DNA from: Rugalucina vietnamica
Lineage: Eukaryota > Mollusca > Bivalvia > Lucinida > Lucinidae
Reading direction: 5' to 3'
Assembly (NCBI GenBank): GCA_964017185.1
Contig: OZ024869.1
Span: forward strand, 57,810,761-57,874,760
Length of the DNA stretch: 64,000 bases
Under the pieces are notes generated by a model. It was not told the origin of the DNA. It saw only the letters and a program-made list of their open reading frames with translations, and did not search any database. Position 1 is the first letter of the stretch, and every line of letters begins with the position of its first letter. A program made the position numbers and the translations under genes. Shown piece after piece: positions 1-11,880 of this stretch.

Positions 1-639
1 GTTTTTTCCCTTGCTCCTACATTATGGCCTTAAGGGTTCGTTTCTAATTGGAATTTCCCGAAAATCGACAATGAGTTTAAATGCCTGATACATACCGATA
101 TGTTACAATAAATAGTGTTTGCAAATTTCTCTGTCCTGGCTTCACAACGTGAGCTTAAATAATGAGTTTAACGTCAGCTTTATCTCACTAGCATGACGCG
201 TTATGGCTCTGAAACTTTCAAGTGTTACTGACCACGTTATTGGCTACATTGTGCTTCGTCTGTCTTGTTTTGTTTTTTGAAAATCCAGGGAAACCAAGTA
301 ACCCGTAATTAAGGCAATTTCGACCATTTGACGGTGCGTTGACGTCGTTTTTTCGGCAGGTGTAGTTTGTACCGAAAAAACCCAATCTCAAACAACGTTG
401 ATAAACAAGGGATGAAAATGATGGGTCTAATGAACTTAACAAAAGTCAGCTGTTTGCATTGTGTTCGATGGTTGAGAATTTTGCATTCACACCCTTTCTG
501 TATTTCTTGGTTGTTCCAAAAGCCTCTATAAAGGTTGGCGTTTTTAAATTAATCATATCATGTGCCTAAAACCCTGTTCTTGTCATTACAATCAAAACAA
601 ATGTCCAAACTTTCTCTATATGTAACAACAAAAATTGCT
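1..639. other. No recognisable feature
   Basis: AT-rich sequence with no convincing open frame, splice-bounded exon, long repeat or terminal repeat. The 74-codon minus-strand frame here shows no recognisable motif. Confidence 0.5.
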
Positions 640-905
640 AAATTTATTTTGCATAGTATATAAAGTAGCTAATGGTTTAGTTCCACAATATTTGTGATTT
701 GTTTAGTCGAAGGTCAGGCACATCCCTTAGATCCATAACAAAGCAGAATTTTGCGATTCCAAAGCCTAAGTTAACATTATATATACAAAGAAAGTGTCTC
801 TTGTTCAGATCCAGTTATCTGGAACAGTATACCAAACGATATACGATATTCATCGGGTGTTTCTTCCTTTAGTGAAAAATGTATCAAACTAGATAACGAG
901 TATGT
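640..905 (+). pseudogene. Degraded LINE ORF2 C-terminal remnant
   Basis: Reading all three plus frames in turn recovers the usual end of a CR1/jockey-type LINE polyprotein. First come YKVANGLVPQYL (the lysine- and glycine-bearing helix after the RT), then SGTSLRSITKQNFAIPKPK, then WNSIPNDIRYSSGVSSFSEK, which matches the WN.LP..IR......FK signature that closes these ORFs. At least two frameshifts and several stops break it, so it is an old fossil. The upstream RT is absent, so only about 90 codons survive. The family motifs are established knowledge; the exact clade is not determined. Confidence 0.6.
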
Positions 906-1000
906 AAGGCAATATTGGTACATCATCTGAACAAACTTAAAAGTGCAAGGCACGCCTTCACCTCCAAAGTATCACATTTGTATTTTCACATGGTTATATA

Positions 1001-2056
1001 CGAGGGATTATCAAAAATTACGTGGACTTTTCTTATAATTTTGATTATATGACACGATACCACTCAAACTTTCAATCCACATGGACCCATGTAATATGCA
1101 GCAGTGTGCAAATTTTATCACAATCCCTTTATCCGTTACAAAATTATTGTGAAATGAAAACACTCACTTTTGCCATCATGGAACACTCCGATGACGTCAT
1201 TGACGTCGACGCAAAAACACTGATTTAGAACCAAAAATGCGTTTTTAGGGCTACTGATTTTTACTGCACAAAGTGAAGCATAGTTTAAATTACCAATCTG
1301 TATAAAATTATTGAATTGTATTGCCTTGATTTGAGAATAAATTGGACTTGGCATATTGATGCTGACTTTTAACATTATGATTTAGACATTAGAATATTTT
1401 AAATAACGGATATGAATTTCTGATATTTATTTGGGCCCTATTTGTTCAAACGTGCATGCAATGTTTCATTTGTAATGCTTTATCAAAGGACCTATAAGTT
1501 CTACCGGCAAATAAGAAATTAGAATTTGTTTCAAATGGGAATTGTACGATATTGCCGGTTGATCTGTGTTGCATGAAATTCAGACATCGGTTAAACATTC
1601 TGAAAAAGCAAACATGTTTGCCTAAGCAAAATAACATAGGAAAATAACATAGGTGCCCAACCGGTCCACTGTAATTTTTGAGCAAGCATAAATTGTTTTG
1701 TTATGGATTCATTAAGACACATGGCACGTTTGGCTGTTCTGCAAAACCGTTTTCGTTTTGAAGAAAACGAAAAAGAAATGCGATACAGCAGTGCCAAGCT
1801 TAGCGTCATTTCTGACGTGCTCTGTGACGGGGAGGGTGGGGTACGTAAAACCATCACCAACTGCTAACATTTTAGATTAACCAAACTCAGAATCTAGTGG
1901 ATTTAAGCAAGTTAATCGTCAGCTGAAATTTGAATATGTTTGATATGTTTGCCTGAACCGTTGTCAAGTTATGGGAAAAGTCCACGTAATGTTGATGTAT
2001 ATGTATTTGAGGGACACATGGAAGATTGGATATAACCAAATATGGGTCACCCTCGT
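1001..2056. mobile_element. Tc1/mariner-like TIR relic (non-autonomous)
   Basis: The left end reads TA followed by CGAGGGATTATC and then TTACGTGGACTTTTC. The same TTACGTGGACTTTTC block appears inverted at about 1975-1992. An inverted CGAGGG followed by TA sits at about 2050-2056. A TA target with CGAGGG-type termini is usual for mariner-like elements. The two outer ends do not align well over their full length, so the right boundary is uncertain. No transposase frame is visible. Confidence 0.4.
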
Positions 2057-2205
2057 AAACTTACTTACTTACTTACTTACTTACTTACGTACTTACTGAC
2101 TGACTGACTGACTTACTGACTTACTAACCAACTAACTAACTAATTAACTAACTAACTAACTAACTAACTTTACTTACTGACTGACTGACTGACTGACTTA
2201 CTTGC
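2057..2205 (+). repeat. Tetranucleotide microsatellite (ACTT/ACTG/ACTA)
   Basis: About 150 bp of four-base repeats that drift from CTTA to CTGA to CTAA and back. The flanking CACCCTCGTAAA also precedes a TTAC-repeat tail on the minus strand near 38.2 kb. This array could therefore be the tail of a LINE rather than an independent microsatellite. Confidence 0.85.
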
Positions 2206-2310
2206 GTCGACTTAAACGACTCTATAGCCTGATCAGGTAATGTAAGGGCATGCTATAAATTTAACAATTTAAGAGTATGGATTATCACTTTTTCAGTTTT
2301 GATGTGTTTA

Positions 2311-2522
2311 TGTTGGCCCAACGTTGGGCCAACATTCTACTCATGCATGTACCTCTAAGGGAATCTACAATGTTGGGCCAACGTTGGGCCAATTTTATAA
2401 ATATGTATGTACATTTGAGAAATCATACGATGTTTGGTCAACGTTGGGCCAATGTTAAACACATGTATGTTCATTTGAGGAAACCTACGATGTTTGGCCA
2501 ACATTGGGCCGACATTACAATA
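2311..2522 (+). repeat. 60-bp tandem repeat, about 3.5 copies, palindromic core
   Basis: Units start at 2311, 2371, 2431 and 2491, exactly 60 bp apart. The first copy carries the perfect palindrome TTGGCCCAACGTTGGGCCAA, and later copies are decayed versions. Because 60 is a multiple of three, the array stays open in one plus frame (2277-2561) and mimics a repeat protein. A further TGTTGGGCCAACGT core lies near 2708. I read it as non-coding. Confidence 0.85.
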
Positions 2523-2740
2523 ATGAAAAATAAAAGTTTTATTTTCTTTAAAAAGAAATGAATAACGTTTTCCATCACTATGGCAACTAAAGTATTATTT
2601 GATTGACAAAATCAAATTAAATAGATTTTGTGTCACAAATTGGCCAACGTAAGCCGAACGTTACACTACCAACGGCTAACCATTTATCAACGATGCACTT
2701 TAACGACAATGTTGGGCCAACGTGGTCATTCTATCTGGGC

Positions 2741-3476
2741 CATTCCCTCATGTTTTATGCCAAGTGTGAAAATCATAGGCCCTCTGGTTCTGGGGCAAAA
2801 GATTTATAAGGTTTTTGCTATTTTTAATCATGGCGGCCATCTTGGTCATGTGACCTGGATCATTTATATTAATTTTCATTCCCCCGTCCTAAGGATGCTC
2901 CACATGAAGTTTGGCTTTGATTGGCCAAGTGGTTTCAGAGAAGAAGATCTTAGAATATTATGGTAATATACATATATATTGCCATGGAGCTGGGTCAGAC
3001 CAGCCCCTGGTGTCCAATGTTTTTCAGAATCATAAATCTTCAGTCCGTTGGCCCATTTGGCCATTTCCTTAAGTGTTTCCCTTCAAATGACATTTTGACA
3101 ATTTCCCCATTCAAATACATGGGCGGCCTATGCTGACATTGCCGTAAAATATGTCAAGTTCATCCCAGAGTTGTGATTTATATAAATTTTGTAGAGCTCT
3201 ATTCTCTGATGCTTCATGCCATGTTTCAAAATCATAGGTCTTCCGGTTCTGAAGAAAGAATGTTTTTATAGGTTTTTGCTGTAGCCATGACGGCCATCTT
3301 GGTCATGTGACCTGGACCATTTATATAAACTTTCGTTCCCCCTAACTAAGGATGCTCCACGTGAAGTTTGGATTTGACTGGCCAAGCGGAGAAGATCTTT
3401 GAAATAGTGGACGACGGCAGACGACGGACGGACGACGGAGCATGACCATCCTAGCTTGTGATCCTTCGGTGAGCTA
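2741..3476 (-). mobile_element. AGCTCACC-hairpin repeat, copy A (reversed)
   Basis: On the minus strand it begins with TTAGCTCACCGAAGGATC, then a GTCCGTCC-type run and CAAAGATCTTCTCCG. It continues with modules on gene-desert style text such as GGTCACATGACCAAGATGG and GGAGCATCCTTAG. These modules are shared with the copies at 39.4-45.2 kb and 61.0-62.3 kb. The end at about 2741 is judged only from loss of similarity. No coding capacity is visible. Confidence 0.7.
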
Positions 3477-3869
3477 AAAAGTTAGGTCACATGAACAAGA
3501 TGGTCTCCATGCCCATATATGGTAAAAAAAAAAAAAAACAACTTTACTTTTTCCTAGTGACTAATTGTTAACTCTCAAGTCTTTGGGCTACTTGTTCAGT
3601 ATTGAAGGCTCCACACAGGATATAGGCTAGTTCAAATAGCTGGTGGTTATTTGACGTTGCTATGCTGGTTGTGTGAGATGATGATTCGTCGATTACGAGG
3701 AAATGAATTTGAAAAGAGTTTGACTTGAAAATAGTGTAGCTACCAAACTTGGAATTATCCGCGAATTGCGTACTCACAGTCATAGAGTTTTAACCGCACC
3801 CATGTATAGAGTAATCATATTGAGTGAACTCAAGAAAATAGGCAGAGTTACATATGCGATCTTGATGAG

Positions 3870-4600
3870 GGATGACATTACTTATACCCCGGGAGCTAAA
3901 TTGACCTACCTTGCACCCCAGGACAATTTTTCATGGGTGCCAAATCGTTCATTGAGACCCAAAAATGCAAAGAATTTTTGTCCTCAAAGAAACAAAAACT
4001 TGTTTGCACTATTAAAAATGCATGGTTTCCATGGTAACCGTTAACGTCATTCTTGAGCATGGAGGTGTACATACAAAATTGGTCATATCTCTGCTAATAC
4101 TTACCACAGATCACTAAACTTGGTCTCATTTTAAAGCTTAGACAATGCACTTTCATCCTATGGTAAGTAATACAAGATATCTAATTTGCATATACATGAA
4201 TTTTAATGAAAACATTAAAAAATGACAGAAAAATCGTTAAAAATCCATAAATAAACTAATTTGAGGCCCAAACTGTTATTGTGACTCTTTGTTATTGAAC
4301 CAGTAATAGCATATGGCAAATGTATTGATGTCATGGGCCTTATGAAAATTATCTCATTTGCATATTCGTGAATATAAATAAAAATGTCGAAAATCGTAGA
4401 AAAACGAAGGATAAACTATAGCAATTGCAAGGTTTTGGATGGGTTATAAGATCTGTCTTGAATCTCTGAAGCCAATTTTCATGGCTGCCAGTGTGGTCAG
4501 AGGTACCATCTTTATGACATAGAATATTGTCCTCAACAATGAACAGATTTGCATGATGTAAAATTACATAGCGTCCACACCCACCCCTAGTGTGAGTCTA
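3870..4600 (+). repeat. Dispersed AT-rich repeat module shared with 23.7-24.3 kb
   Basis: Long stretches match the block at about 23740-24270. Shared pieces include ACTTGGTCTCATTTTAAAGC, TCTAATTTGCATAT, GATGTCATGGGCC, TCTCATTTGCAT and a final CCCACCCCTA. Both copies lead into tandem AT-rich repeats. The 92-codon frame at 3766-4044 looks accidental. Family unknown. Confidence 0.65.
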
Positions 4601-5178
4601 AAGAATAGGGTGTACTAACAAAAATATTCATAAACAAAAAAATATCATGCTCTAGAATACTATGATTGGTCTGATAGTGATGCATGGACTTAGCAATTTA
4701 ACCTTAGTGCCTATTATTCAGAACATTGATTTTGCTTATATACGTACAAAATCACTTGTACAAGAGCTGTTAATAAACCCAGGATTATGAAAGAAGTATC
4801 AAATGAATGTTATGGCTATGTACTATGACCCTAAAGTCTCATATAAGAATCATCTTATTTTAATGTCATGAATTTTAATGAAAACTTCATGAAAATGTAC
4901 GTATACCCCCTGTTTTATCCAAGACTTTCTCAGGGTTTGTTAACAGCTCTGGTACAAGTGATTTTTACATATACCCCCTGTTAACAGTTTTATCCAAGAT
5001 TTTTCTCTGATTTTTCTTTGATTTTCATGAACAAACAAAAACAATGATTTGAATAATAGGTATAATGATTAAATTTCTTAGTCCATGCATCACTATCAGA
5101 CCAATTATAGCATTCTAGTATTCTAGAGCATGCTTTTGTATGCATATGAATATTTTTGTGAGTTCACCTAATTCTTTT
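4600..5178. repeat. Foldback (inverted repeat) element
   Basis: The left arm (about 4600-4790) carries ACAAAAATATTCAT, CATGCTCTAGAATACTA, GATAGTGATGCATGGAC and ACTTGTAC, in that order. The right arm (about 4935-5178) carries the complements in reverse order: GTACAAGTG, GTCCATGCATCACTATC, CTAGAGCATG and ATGAATATTTTTGTG. The loop is about 150 bp and the arms have diverged. No coding potential. Confidence 0.7.
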
Positions 5179-5195
5179 AAGGCCGACTTTTGGTG

Positions 5196-5310
5196 ATAAC
5201 GGGGTACCAGTTTATCGGTCAATGGAGTCGGTTTCTAGTCAACTCGTACCAAAGTCAACTAGTACCTTAATCAGTTCGTACCTATTTTTGGTCAACTCGC
5301 ACCTCGGAAT
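5196..5310 (+). repeat. Degenerate GTCAACTCGTACC subrepeat cluster
   Basis: Four or five imperfect copies of the GTCAACTCGTACC motif are spaced 20-30 bp apart. The same motif forms the subterminal repeats of the TIR transposon at 29661-31304. This is probably one decayed end of a relative; no matching inverted end is obvious nearby. Confidence 0.55.
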
Positions 5311-5319
5311 TGGTCAGCG

Positions 5320-5860
5320 CTAGGGTGTGTGTACAATAAGGGTTTTGTGTAAGTTAAGCGAATATGGAATTAATCTTTAGGAATAGCGACGGGTAGAATA
5401 GAGGTTGATTCAATGAGTGCAAATCAGGAGAATGGGTAAGGAGGGTTAAGTAAGTAAGGTAATGTGAGTGGTGTGTACATGTAGGGTAAGTTCAATGAGG
5501 GATTGGGCGTTGGGATGTATAGGGAACTGATTTGGTGTGTGTAAGGTAAAATAGGTAAGGAGTGTCATTAGTATTATGTTTGGTCTGGTGGTGTTGGGTT
5601 GGGCATGTGTATAGAAGGGTAGGTTAGGGTGCATATAGTTTGAAAAAGCTGGGCCATGTCAGTGCAAGATATTTGTACACCAGGAGTTGGGGTAACCTCC
5701 GTAAAGAAGGGGTGATTGGTAGTTGGGTAGGGATAGAGCACAAGTTTTAGCAAGGTGGGATAGGTAAGTTGTAATGCAGGGGCAGGGTAGGTAGTGGTTG
5801 GGATTGTGGGTAGAACTGTCTTAGTGTATGAACTGTAAAGGATAGACTGGGTTTATTTGA
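5320..5860. other. G/T-rich low-complexity stretch
   Basis: Irregular GGGTAAG, GTGTGT and AAGGGTA runs without a fixed period. It opens a minus-strand 62-codon frame of low complexity that I do not regard as a gene. Confidence 0.6.
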
Positions 5861-5869
5861 ATACACCAT

Positions 5870-7084
5870 CTCAAATTGAAAGTGTAACCCCTAAACTTAT
5901 ACGAGCACATATGTATAATTTTCTTCCCTATTAGATTTAACCAGAGCCCATCCTGACACCTTTTCTAGTTTCTACCCATGACAAACCCACCAATGCCTTT
6001 ACATGTAAAACACGTCTTCGATCCATCAATAATATAGTAATATACACATGCAAATAAGTTAGGGAACACCTGTCATAATGTGACTACCAACTTTGGACTG
6101 TATATATCCTTCTTTGTAAAAATTATGAAGAATGTTTTGACAATTTGTCAGAATCTGCAGACTCCACAGTTGCTTCTATATGAAAATGGTTAGCATCAAA
6201 TATAAACTGCGGCGGAGAGCGGTCATATTTGATTCAGACATTGTTTGTTGAATTTAAGAAACGCACTGCTAGTCTTTGCGATAACTTCATTATTTGAACT
6301 CACGTTGTCGTAATTTTTCGTAAGCATAAAGCTGAGACATTGCTTGTGGAACTTTGATCATAAATTCTTTATTTTCTGACCGACCGTCCGCGGTAGGCAT
6401 ATACTTTTCCGGGGTAGGTTTGTTCTGTGGGTATACATTTTGCAGGTTGTAAATGTTGGGCCAGATATTCAATATGACCCTTTAGGAATCTAAACATGTA
6501 CGTTCTGGTTATAGTGTCCTAGCGGAATAATTCTTTTACTGCTTTATTTGCAAACTATCGAATATTTGGCTTTCCGTAGAAATCAATGCAAACGGTAGAT
6601 TTTGTATGATTAGTTGGTTTGGAGATGAAGCATGAAGTTTGAGGTCCGAAGTCGTTTATTCATTCGGAACGATCGGATTCAACATTTTATTCCTGTTTGG
6701 CTTTCAAAAATTGAGTTTTGCGGAGTGCAGAAGCAGAAAGGCAAACTTGTATTCAGTAAAAGTGGAGTTTTTCGCATATGTCATATTGTATCCTCCGTAG
6801 CACAAAGACGTAATGTTGTGAATTTCCATAAATTGGGCTGTAGCTAGGCTAAGGTATGAAATATATGTGATAAAAAATTCAGTATCGCCAATAAAATGGG
6901 AAATGGATTTTTTCAAACTCTCCCCAAGGGCTCAAAGTGTTCCCTAACTTATTTCCATGTGTATATAGATACACCATCCATACTTTACCCACACCCATAT
7001 CTACCTTACTTTACCCAATCTACGCTACTGTCTCAAACCATATCCCGTGCCACTTGCTCCTTCTTCTTTCCTATCTTAACTATT
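5870..7084. other. No recognisable feature
   Basis: Several short open frames of 60-85 codons occur on both strands, but none carries a recognisable motif or convincing splice sites. No repeats or TIRs were spotted. Confidence 0.4.
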
Positions 7085-7402
7085 GTATCCCATCCAATTT
7101 CTGATTATTCTTGGGAGGTGTACATTGTACACTCGAGTGTGTTTGCAGGATGAGCCTACATGCATGAGGATAGAACCAGTGTAGGGATCTTTAACCTGGC
7201 ACAGGGGATGACTGTCCCTGCACAGGGGGTCGATCAGTTAACGTCCCGATCCGAAGGACGGCGCACTGTATCATGTCATTCCTGCAAATGACACGAAGGG
7301 AAGCGTTTTCGGACCAACAAATTTTCTTCGCCGCCGGCGGGGATCGAACCCGGGACCTCTAGCACAAGAAGCCAGTGCGCTAATCACTCGGCTACCTCGC
7401 TT
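7085..7402 (-). mobile_element. tRNA-derived SINE
   Basis: On the minus strand the head at about 7402-7333 has an A-box-like TAGCCGAGTGATTAGCGC and a B-box GGTTCGATCC, spaced as in a tRNA. It is followed by a body containing CCGTCCTTCGGATCGGGACG and a tail ending near AATAATCAGAAATTGG. The head is the internal RNA polymerase III promoter typical of tRNA SINEs. The tail recurs at 31619-31690, which supports a dispersed family. It is not a functional tRNA gene: no CCA-ready acceptor stem closes the structure. Confidence 0.7.
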
Positions 7403-7483
7403 TGTGTTTGCTTTTAAGGCAGTGTGCCTTCATTTCATATTATTACTCAGTAATGAGTGTGTACGTCGCGGGTCGGGGTAAAT

Positions 7484-7577
7484 ACCACTAAGAACTACTT
7501 AGAAGCACTAAGAACTACTAAGAAGCACTAAGAACCACGAAGAAGCACTAAGAAGCACTAAGAACAACAAAGAAGCA
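7484..7577 (+). repeat. Short minisatellite (AAGCACTAAGAAC-type)
   Basis: About nine imperfect 10-11-bp units alternate AAGCACTAAG with AACTACTAAG. Confidence 0.8.
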
Positions 7578-7599
7578 TAAACATCGTTTAAGGAGCCCT

Positions 7600-7880
7600 T
7601 AAGCCCCCATCTCACTGGAATGCGACAACTGGAGACTAGTTCGCGAATAGTTCGCGACTATTTCGCGACAAAGATAAACGATATAAACACAACTTTCACG
7701 TTGCAGTCTCATTGAATAGACATTCATGCGACAAATTCGCGAATTTCGGTCTAATTTGAAAATATATCTTGCGACTGTCGCGCGATAGTGCGACATTCGT
7801 GAGAGTGTCTCACGACTTTCCCGCGAATGTAGCTTATTTTCATTTAAATTCGTACGACAGTCGCGCGACTTTCGTGCCTA
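7600..7880. repeat. TCGCG-rich irregular repeat stretch
   Basis: Many TTCGCGA, GTCGCGCGA and GCGACA motifs occur in both orientations. This contrasts sharply with the AT-rich surroundings. The ends are unclear; it could be a decayed MITE. Confidence 0.4.
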
Positions 7881-8270
7881 TATTCCAACACAATCAAAAC
7901 TAACAGTCTTTGATCAATGAATAAAACACGTCTGTTCATCCTGATAAGCTAGAATGACTAAACATTATATTAAGGCTATTTTGGAGAGTGTAACCCGAGA
8001 TGGATACCATCTTGGCGTTTTCTTCTCTATTTTTATATTCATTTATCTAAAAGATCTAATCTGTTTCATATTGTAACTTTATGTGACAAATTATTTGGTC
8101 AATATTTTTATCGCTTTTTTAAAGGTGGGGCGTCCTTTGCTCAAAGGCAGATTGCAAATTAAGTATTCATTCTTTTTGACATTAAGAGGCATTTGGGTCG
8201 GACACGAGGTCAATGTCGGGTCCGCTTCAACACGATTTGGTTGCATGGTTGGTATAAGTATTGTTGTTAT

Positions 8271-8345
8271 ACGTCCTACTCAGCAGTTATGGTCAAATTG
8301 AGACGGGACCTCGGTTTAAAGTCTCACCCGATGATAAGCATGGGA
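8271..8345 (-). mobile_element. SINE-like body fragment (reversed)
   Basis: On the minus strand it reads GAGACTTTAAACCGAGGTCC. The plus-strand fragment at 8530-8640 contains the same block, so the two form an inverted pair about 200 bp apart. The block resembles a conserved central domain found in several animal SINE families; the assignment is from memory. Confidence 0.5.
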
Positions 8346-8529
8346 AAAGCCTCACGACAAGGCACACGTGGCTTAAACCACTTAAGCTATTGAGGCTTCG
8401 GCATACGAATTGGAATACTTATGATAAAAAGGCATTCTCTTCTCATAAATGCAACAGTGTTTCTGTTTTATTGCTTTGTTCCCTTCTTTCGGCATTGATA
8501 ACTCTGGTTTGCCATATGTTTAGCCAGTT

Positions 8530-8640
8530 TTGATGCTAGACCAGCATACAGGAAGAGACTTTAAACCGAGGTCCTGTCTTAATATGAAACATAGCTGTTT
8601 GGTGGGACGTAAACACCAACACAACAACAAATAAATTTTT
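8530..8640 (+). mobile_element. SINE-like 3' end
   Basis: GAGACTTTAAACCGAGGTCC is followed by GGTGGGACGTAAACACCAAC and an ACAACAACAAATAAA tail. A GGGACGTAAACA-type segment leading into CAA repeats is a common 3' end of mollusc SINEs. No tRNA head is seen upstream, so the copy is truncated. Confidence 0.55.
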
Positions 8641-9112
8641 TGAATTGTGAAAACCCGAGGCGTCGCAAGACTTGAAACTTCCCCATCGGGAAGTAATGTC
8701 GGAAAAATGAGACAGTAAAAATGCTCGCTGTTTCGATATTATTTAAAAAATGTTTAAGGCCGTAAGAAAAAATCCGACTCGGTAAAATTGTAGCAATATC
8801 AGTCTAGAATCAATATATCCAAGTTATTTAGAATTTAATGCAAAACTGTGCATCGCGTGCACATTTAAACACAGGTGCCCAAATATGCTGCAAAAACTTC
8901 CCGAAGGGGAAGCAAACTATCCCATAATGCAATATAATCAATACCGGCATGCCTGTAAATACAACATCCTTCCGACTTCTCGTTCGAGAATTCTACCCGA
9001 CTGTTTTTATGAACGAAAGTTTCTTCTATTTCTGCATCTTTAACATTCTTCAAAACTCTTGATCACACTATATTAACTCATTTACGCCTGGCGTCCCTTT
9101 CATGGGACATAG

Positions 9113-9179
9113 GCAAACAGCATAGTCCCAGATGTAACGCTGCAGAACGCGGCGTCGCATCTGGGGCTATTCTGTTTGC
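9113..9179. repeat. Short hairpin repeat
   Basis: GCAAACAG at the left pairs with CTGTTTGC at the right. CCCAGATG pairs with CATCTGGGG, with a GC-rich loop between. It is preceded by TTAACTCATTTACGCCTGGCG. I recognise this layout as a palindromic repeat frequent in bivalves; the name is not known to me. Confidence 0.6.
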
Positions 9180-11090
9180 TTGGAGGAATTTCATCGAAAA
9201 ATGAGATAAAAAATAATAAAGTTTCCTTTTAAAAGGAAAGTCTCGCCCGTGTTGGTCAATTTGTAAGGAGTAATACCACAAGTGTAAATATAAAATGATT
9301 GGGTTCTATGTACTTAACACTACAAGGTTATCATTGCATTTGAATAGACCTGGGCAGTGTGTTAGAGTGTATGTTTGAAGGATTTTATAAACCAGATGAC
9401 CAATGGTCTTGTAAACGTTCACCTGAGATTAGGTATATACTCAAATACTTTCATACATGTCCTTGTACATGTATATAGCCTCGGTTCAGCAACGGACAAC
9501 CCATATTTTTCATACTGACGAAAGGAACGCATTGAAAGCAAGTGCTGTCTATGTGAACCGCCATGCCTGTATATAAGTACAGCGAATACCCGTACCCGAA
9601 TATCGCCGTGAATACCATAGACAGTATAATTCTATATGAATGCAGCCTTAAGTGCATTTATCAAGAGTAGCACAGTGTTGAGGAGCACAACATTCTCCAG
9701 TGCACTCTTTCAGAACAAGAGTTCTGATTTTATGTGTTTATTTTAAGTTGCATTGTACCAAGAGATGCACCGTGATAAGGAGCAAAATTATTTCCAGTGC
9801 ACTCTTACAGAGTATATAACCCCAAGCCACTTACAGAGTTCTGTTCAACTTTAAGTTCAACATAATTTTTATAAACAATATCAGTTCTAACTCATAATCT
9901 GTAACTCACAGAATTCAGGAACATTCATTCTACTGAGATCAACAGCTACAGAATACAGACTAAGAGCTATATGGTACCAAACAGACAGTTAGCTTGTTAC
10001 AGTGACAGTCAACCGGCAGTGAAACAAATCAAGACGGTTTACTATTTAAATTTTATTTAATCTTCACATTTTATTGGCATAAAGTCATGTATACTTTAAA
10101 ACTACTTAAACGTGTATTATAAAGTTTGACTTTAAAGACAGTATACAGTAATTTAATTTACAGTGCATAACAAAAACATTTTAATGTTACAAATGTTAAA
10201 CATTTGCACATGTTCATGTCTAAAAGTTATTTGATGCAGTATTTCAATTTTGCTCATTCTAAACACAGAGGGAGGTAATGTTTTATGCTTAACGACTTGT
10301 CATTATTGTATGCTCTTCTCTTATATAATTTTATATAACGATAAATCAAGTGCAACCCCATCAGTCAATGAATTCGCCTCTAGTCATTGTCAAATACAAC
10401 AATTAGAAAAATAGATTTATTGAAATAAATAATTGAATTATCAAAATTTCCACATTTTGAGGAAAAGTATTCTATTCATGCGTCCCCTCAAGGACCGGTA
10501 GTAACATGCGTGAAATGTATCTATGTTTGCACATCTAAACACACTGCTACGCCGAGGAGACCTTCAGTGCGCGGTGAGCCATTCGGAAGCAAGAAATGTT
10601 GTACCTTGTATTTTGAGAAAACAAACTCGGAACCTAAATGTCTCGAAATCACTCCAAACACCCCTAAAATGAAAGTGGATTCACCCAGTTGATAAAGATG
10701 AAAAAAAATCCATTGGTCAAATATAGGTTAAAATTATCTCATTCAAATATAGCTTGGTCCAGTTTTCTTTTCTTTTGGAACGTCTTATCCTCCAACCGCT
10801 GGGAGCACCCACATTACGTGGTACAAATGTCTCTGAAGTATCTGCATATTATTAAGGAATACCCTCCACCATCGGAATATGTACATACATAAATGCAGCA
10901 TTGACATTTCTTGATGTTAGTGGCATTATATTTTCAAATATCTCTTAAATCTTCACCCCTCATTTAATTTCTTAAGTCTCTCCGAGTGCACAGCAAAACA
11001 CAGATTTCTTGTGAGCCTCTCAACAGTAGAAAGATCGATTCCCCTCACAGTTTGAAGTTCTGTTATCTGACCACAGTCTATTATGAGTTT
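9180..11090. other. No recognisable feature
   Basis: AT-rich DNA with scattered frames of 60-70 codons without motifs, coherent splice signals or terminal repeats. It includes a loosely repeated segment (CCAGTGCACTCTTACAGA-like, near 9697 and 9795). Confidence 0.4.
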
Positions 11091-11094
11091 TGTT

Positions 11095-11880
11095 ATGCCC
11101 CGTGCAGTCAGTCAGTCAGTCGGTCAGTCAGTCAGTCAGTCTGTCTGTCTGTCTGTCTGTGATGCATGAGCACTCGGTCAGGAACCGTTAGAGCTAGGAT
11201 CTTGAAATTTGGTATGTAGTTTGTATATGAAAATTAAGAGGACCCGTATTTTTTCTTTCAGGTAAATTCAAGGGGCTAGGGGCCCATTCTGTGAGAGTTA
11301 TTTCCCTTTTTAATTCTTGATAAAGTGAATAGATAGTGGGTACCTTGTGTGCGCAACTCCTCCTACAGTTTTATTCCGATTCTCTTGAAACTTTACAGAT
11401 GTTGTGATCATGCTTTGAAGATATGCTTGTGGTTTGGATATAATCCTCAGATTAATTTTTGTCACTTTTTTCGCTATTTGAACTTAGCCATTTTTCGGGC
11501 ATTTTCACAATGAAAGTGAATGGGCAGTGGGTACCTTGTGTGCGCAACTCCTCCTACAGTTTCATGCCAATTCATTTAAAACTTTACAAGTGTTATGGGC
11601 ATGGTCTGAAGATATGCATGTGGTTTGGATATAATCCTTGGATTATTTTTTGTCATTTTTTTTCACAATTTGAACTTAGTCATTTTTTCGGGCATTTTAG
11701 TGAATGGATAGAGGGTACCTTGTGTGCGCAACTCCTCCTACAATTTTATACCTATACTTTTGAAACTTTGCAGACATTGTGACCATGCTTTGAAGATATG
11801 CATGTGGTTGGGATATACTCCTCAAACTAATTTTTGTCACTTTTTTACAATTTGAACTTAGTCATTTTTTGGACATTTTT
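11095..11880 (+). repeat. Modular tandem repeat element with CAGT/CTGT microsatellite
   Basis: It starts at TATGCCCCGTGCAGTC with (CAGT)n then (CTGT)n. Three modules follow, starting with GGGTACCTTGTGTGCGCAAC at 11338, 11529 and 11713, so the periods are 191 and 184 bp. A fourth module is cut at the junction with LINE A near 11880. The layout (terminal simple repeat, then tandem modules with GAAACTTTACAG text) parallels the AGCTCACC and ATACCCCCGG elements elsewhere in the window. Confidence 0.65.

Noticed and set aside
2277-2561. 94-codon repeat-protein-like frame
   Set aside because: Explained by the 60-bp palindromic repeat; the frame merely survives because 60 is divisible by three.
7333-7402. 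Possible tRNA gene on the minus strand
   Set aside because: Same reasoning: a tRNA-like head joined to a SINE body whose tail recurs at 31619-31690.
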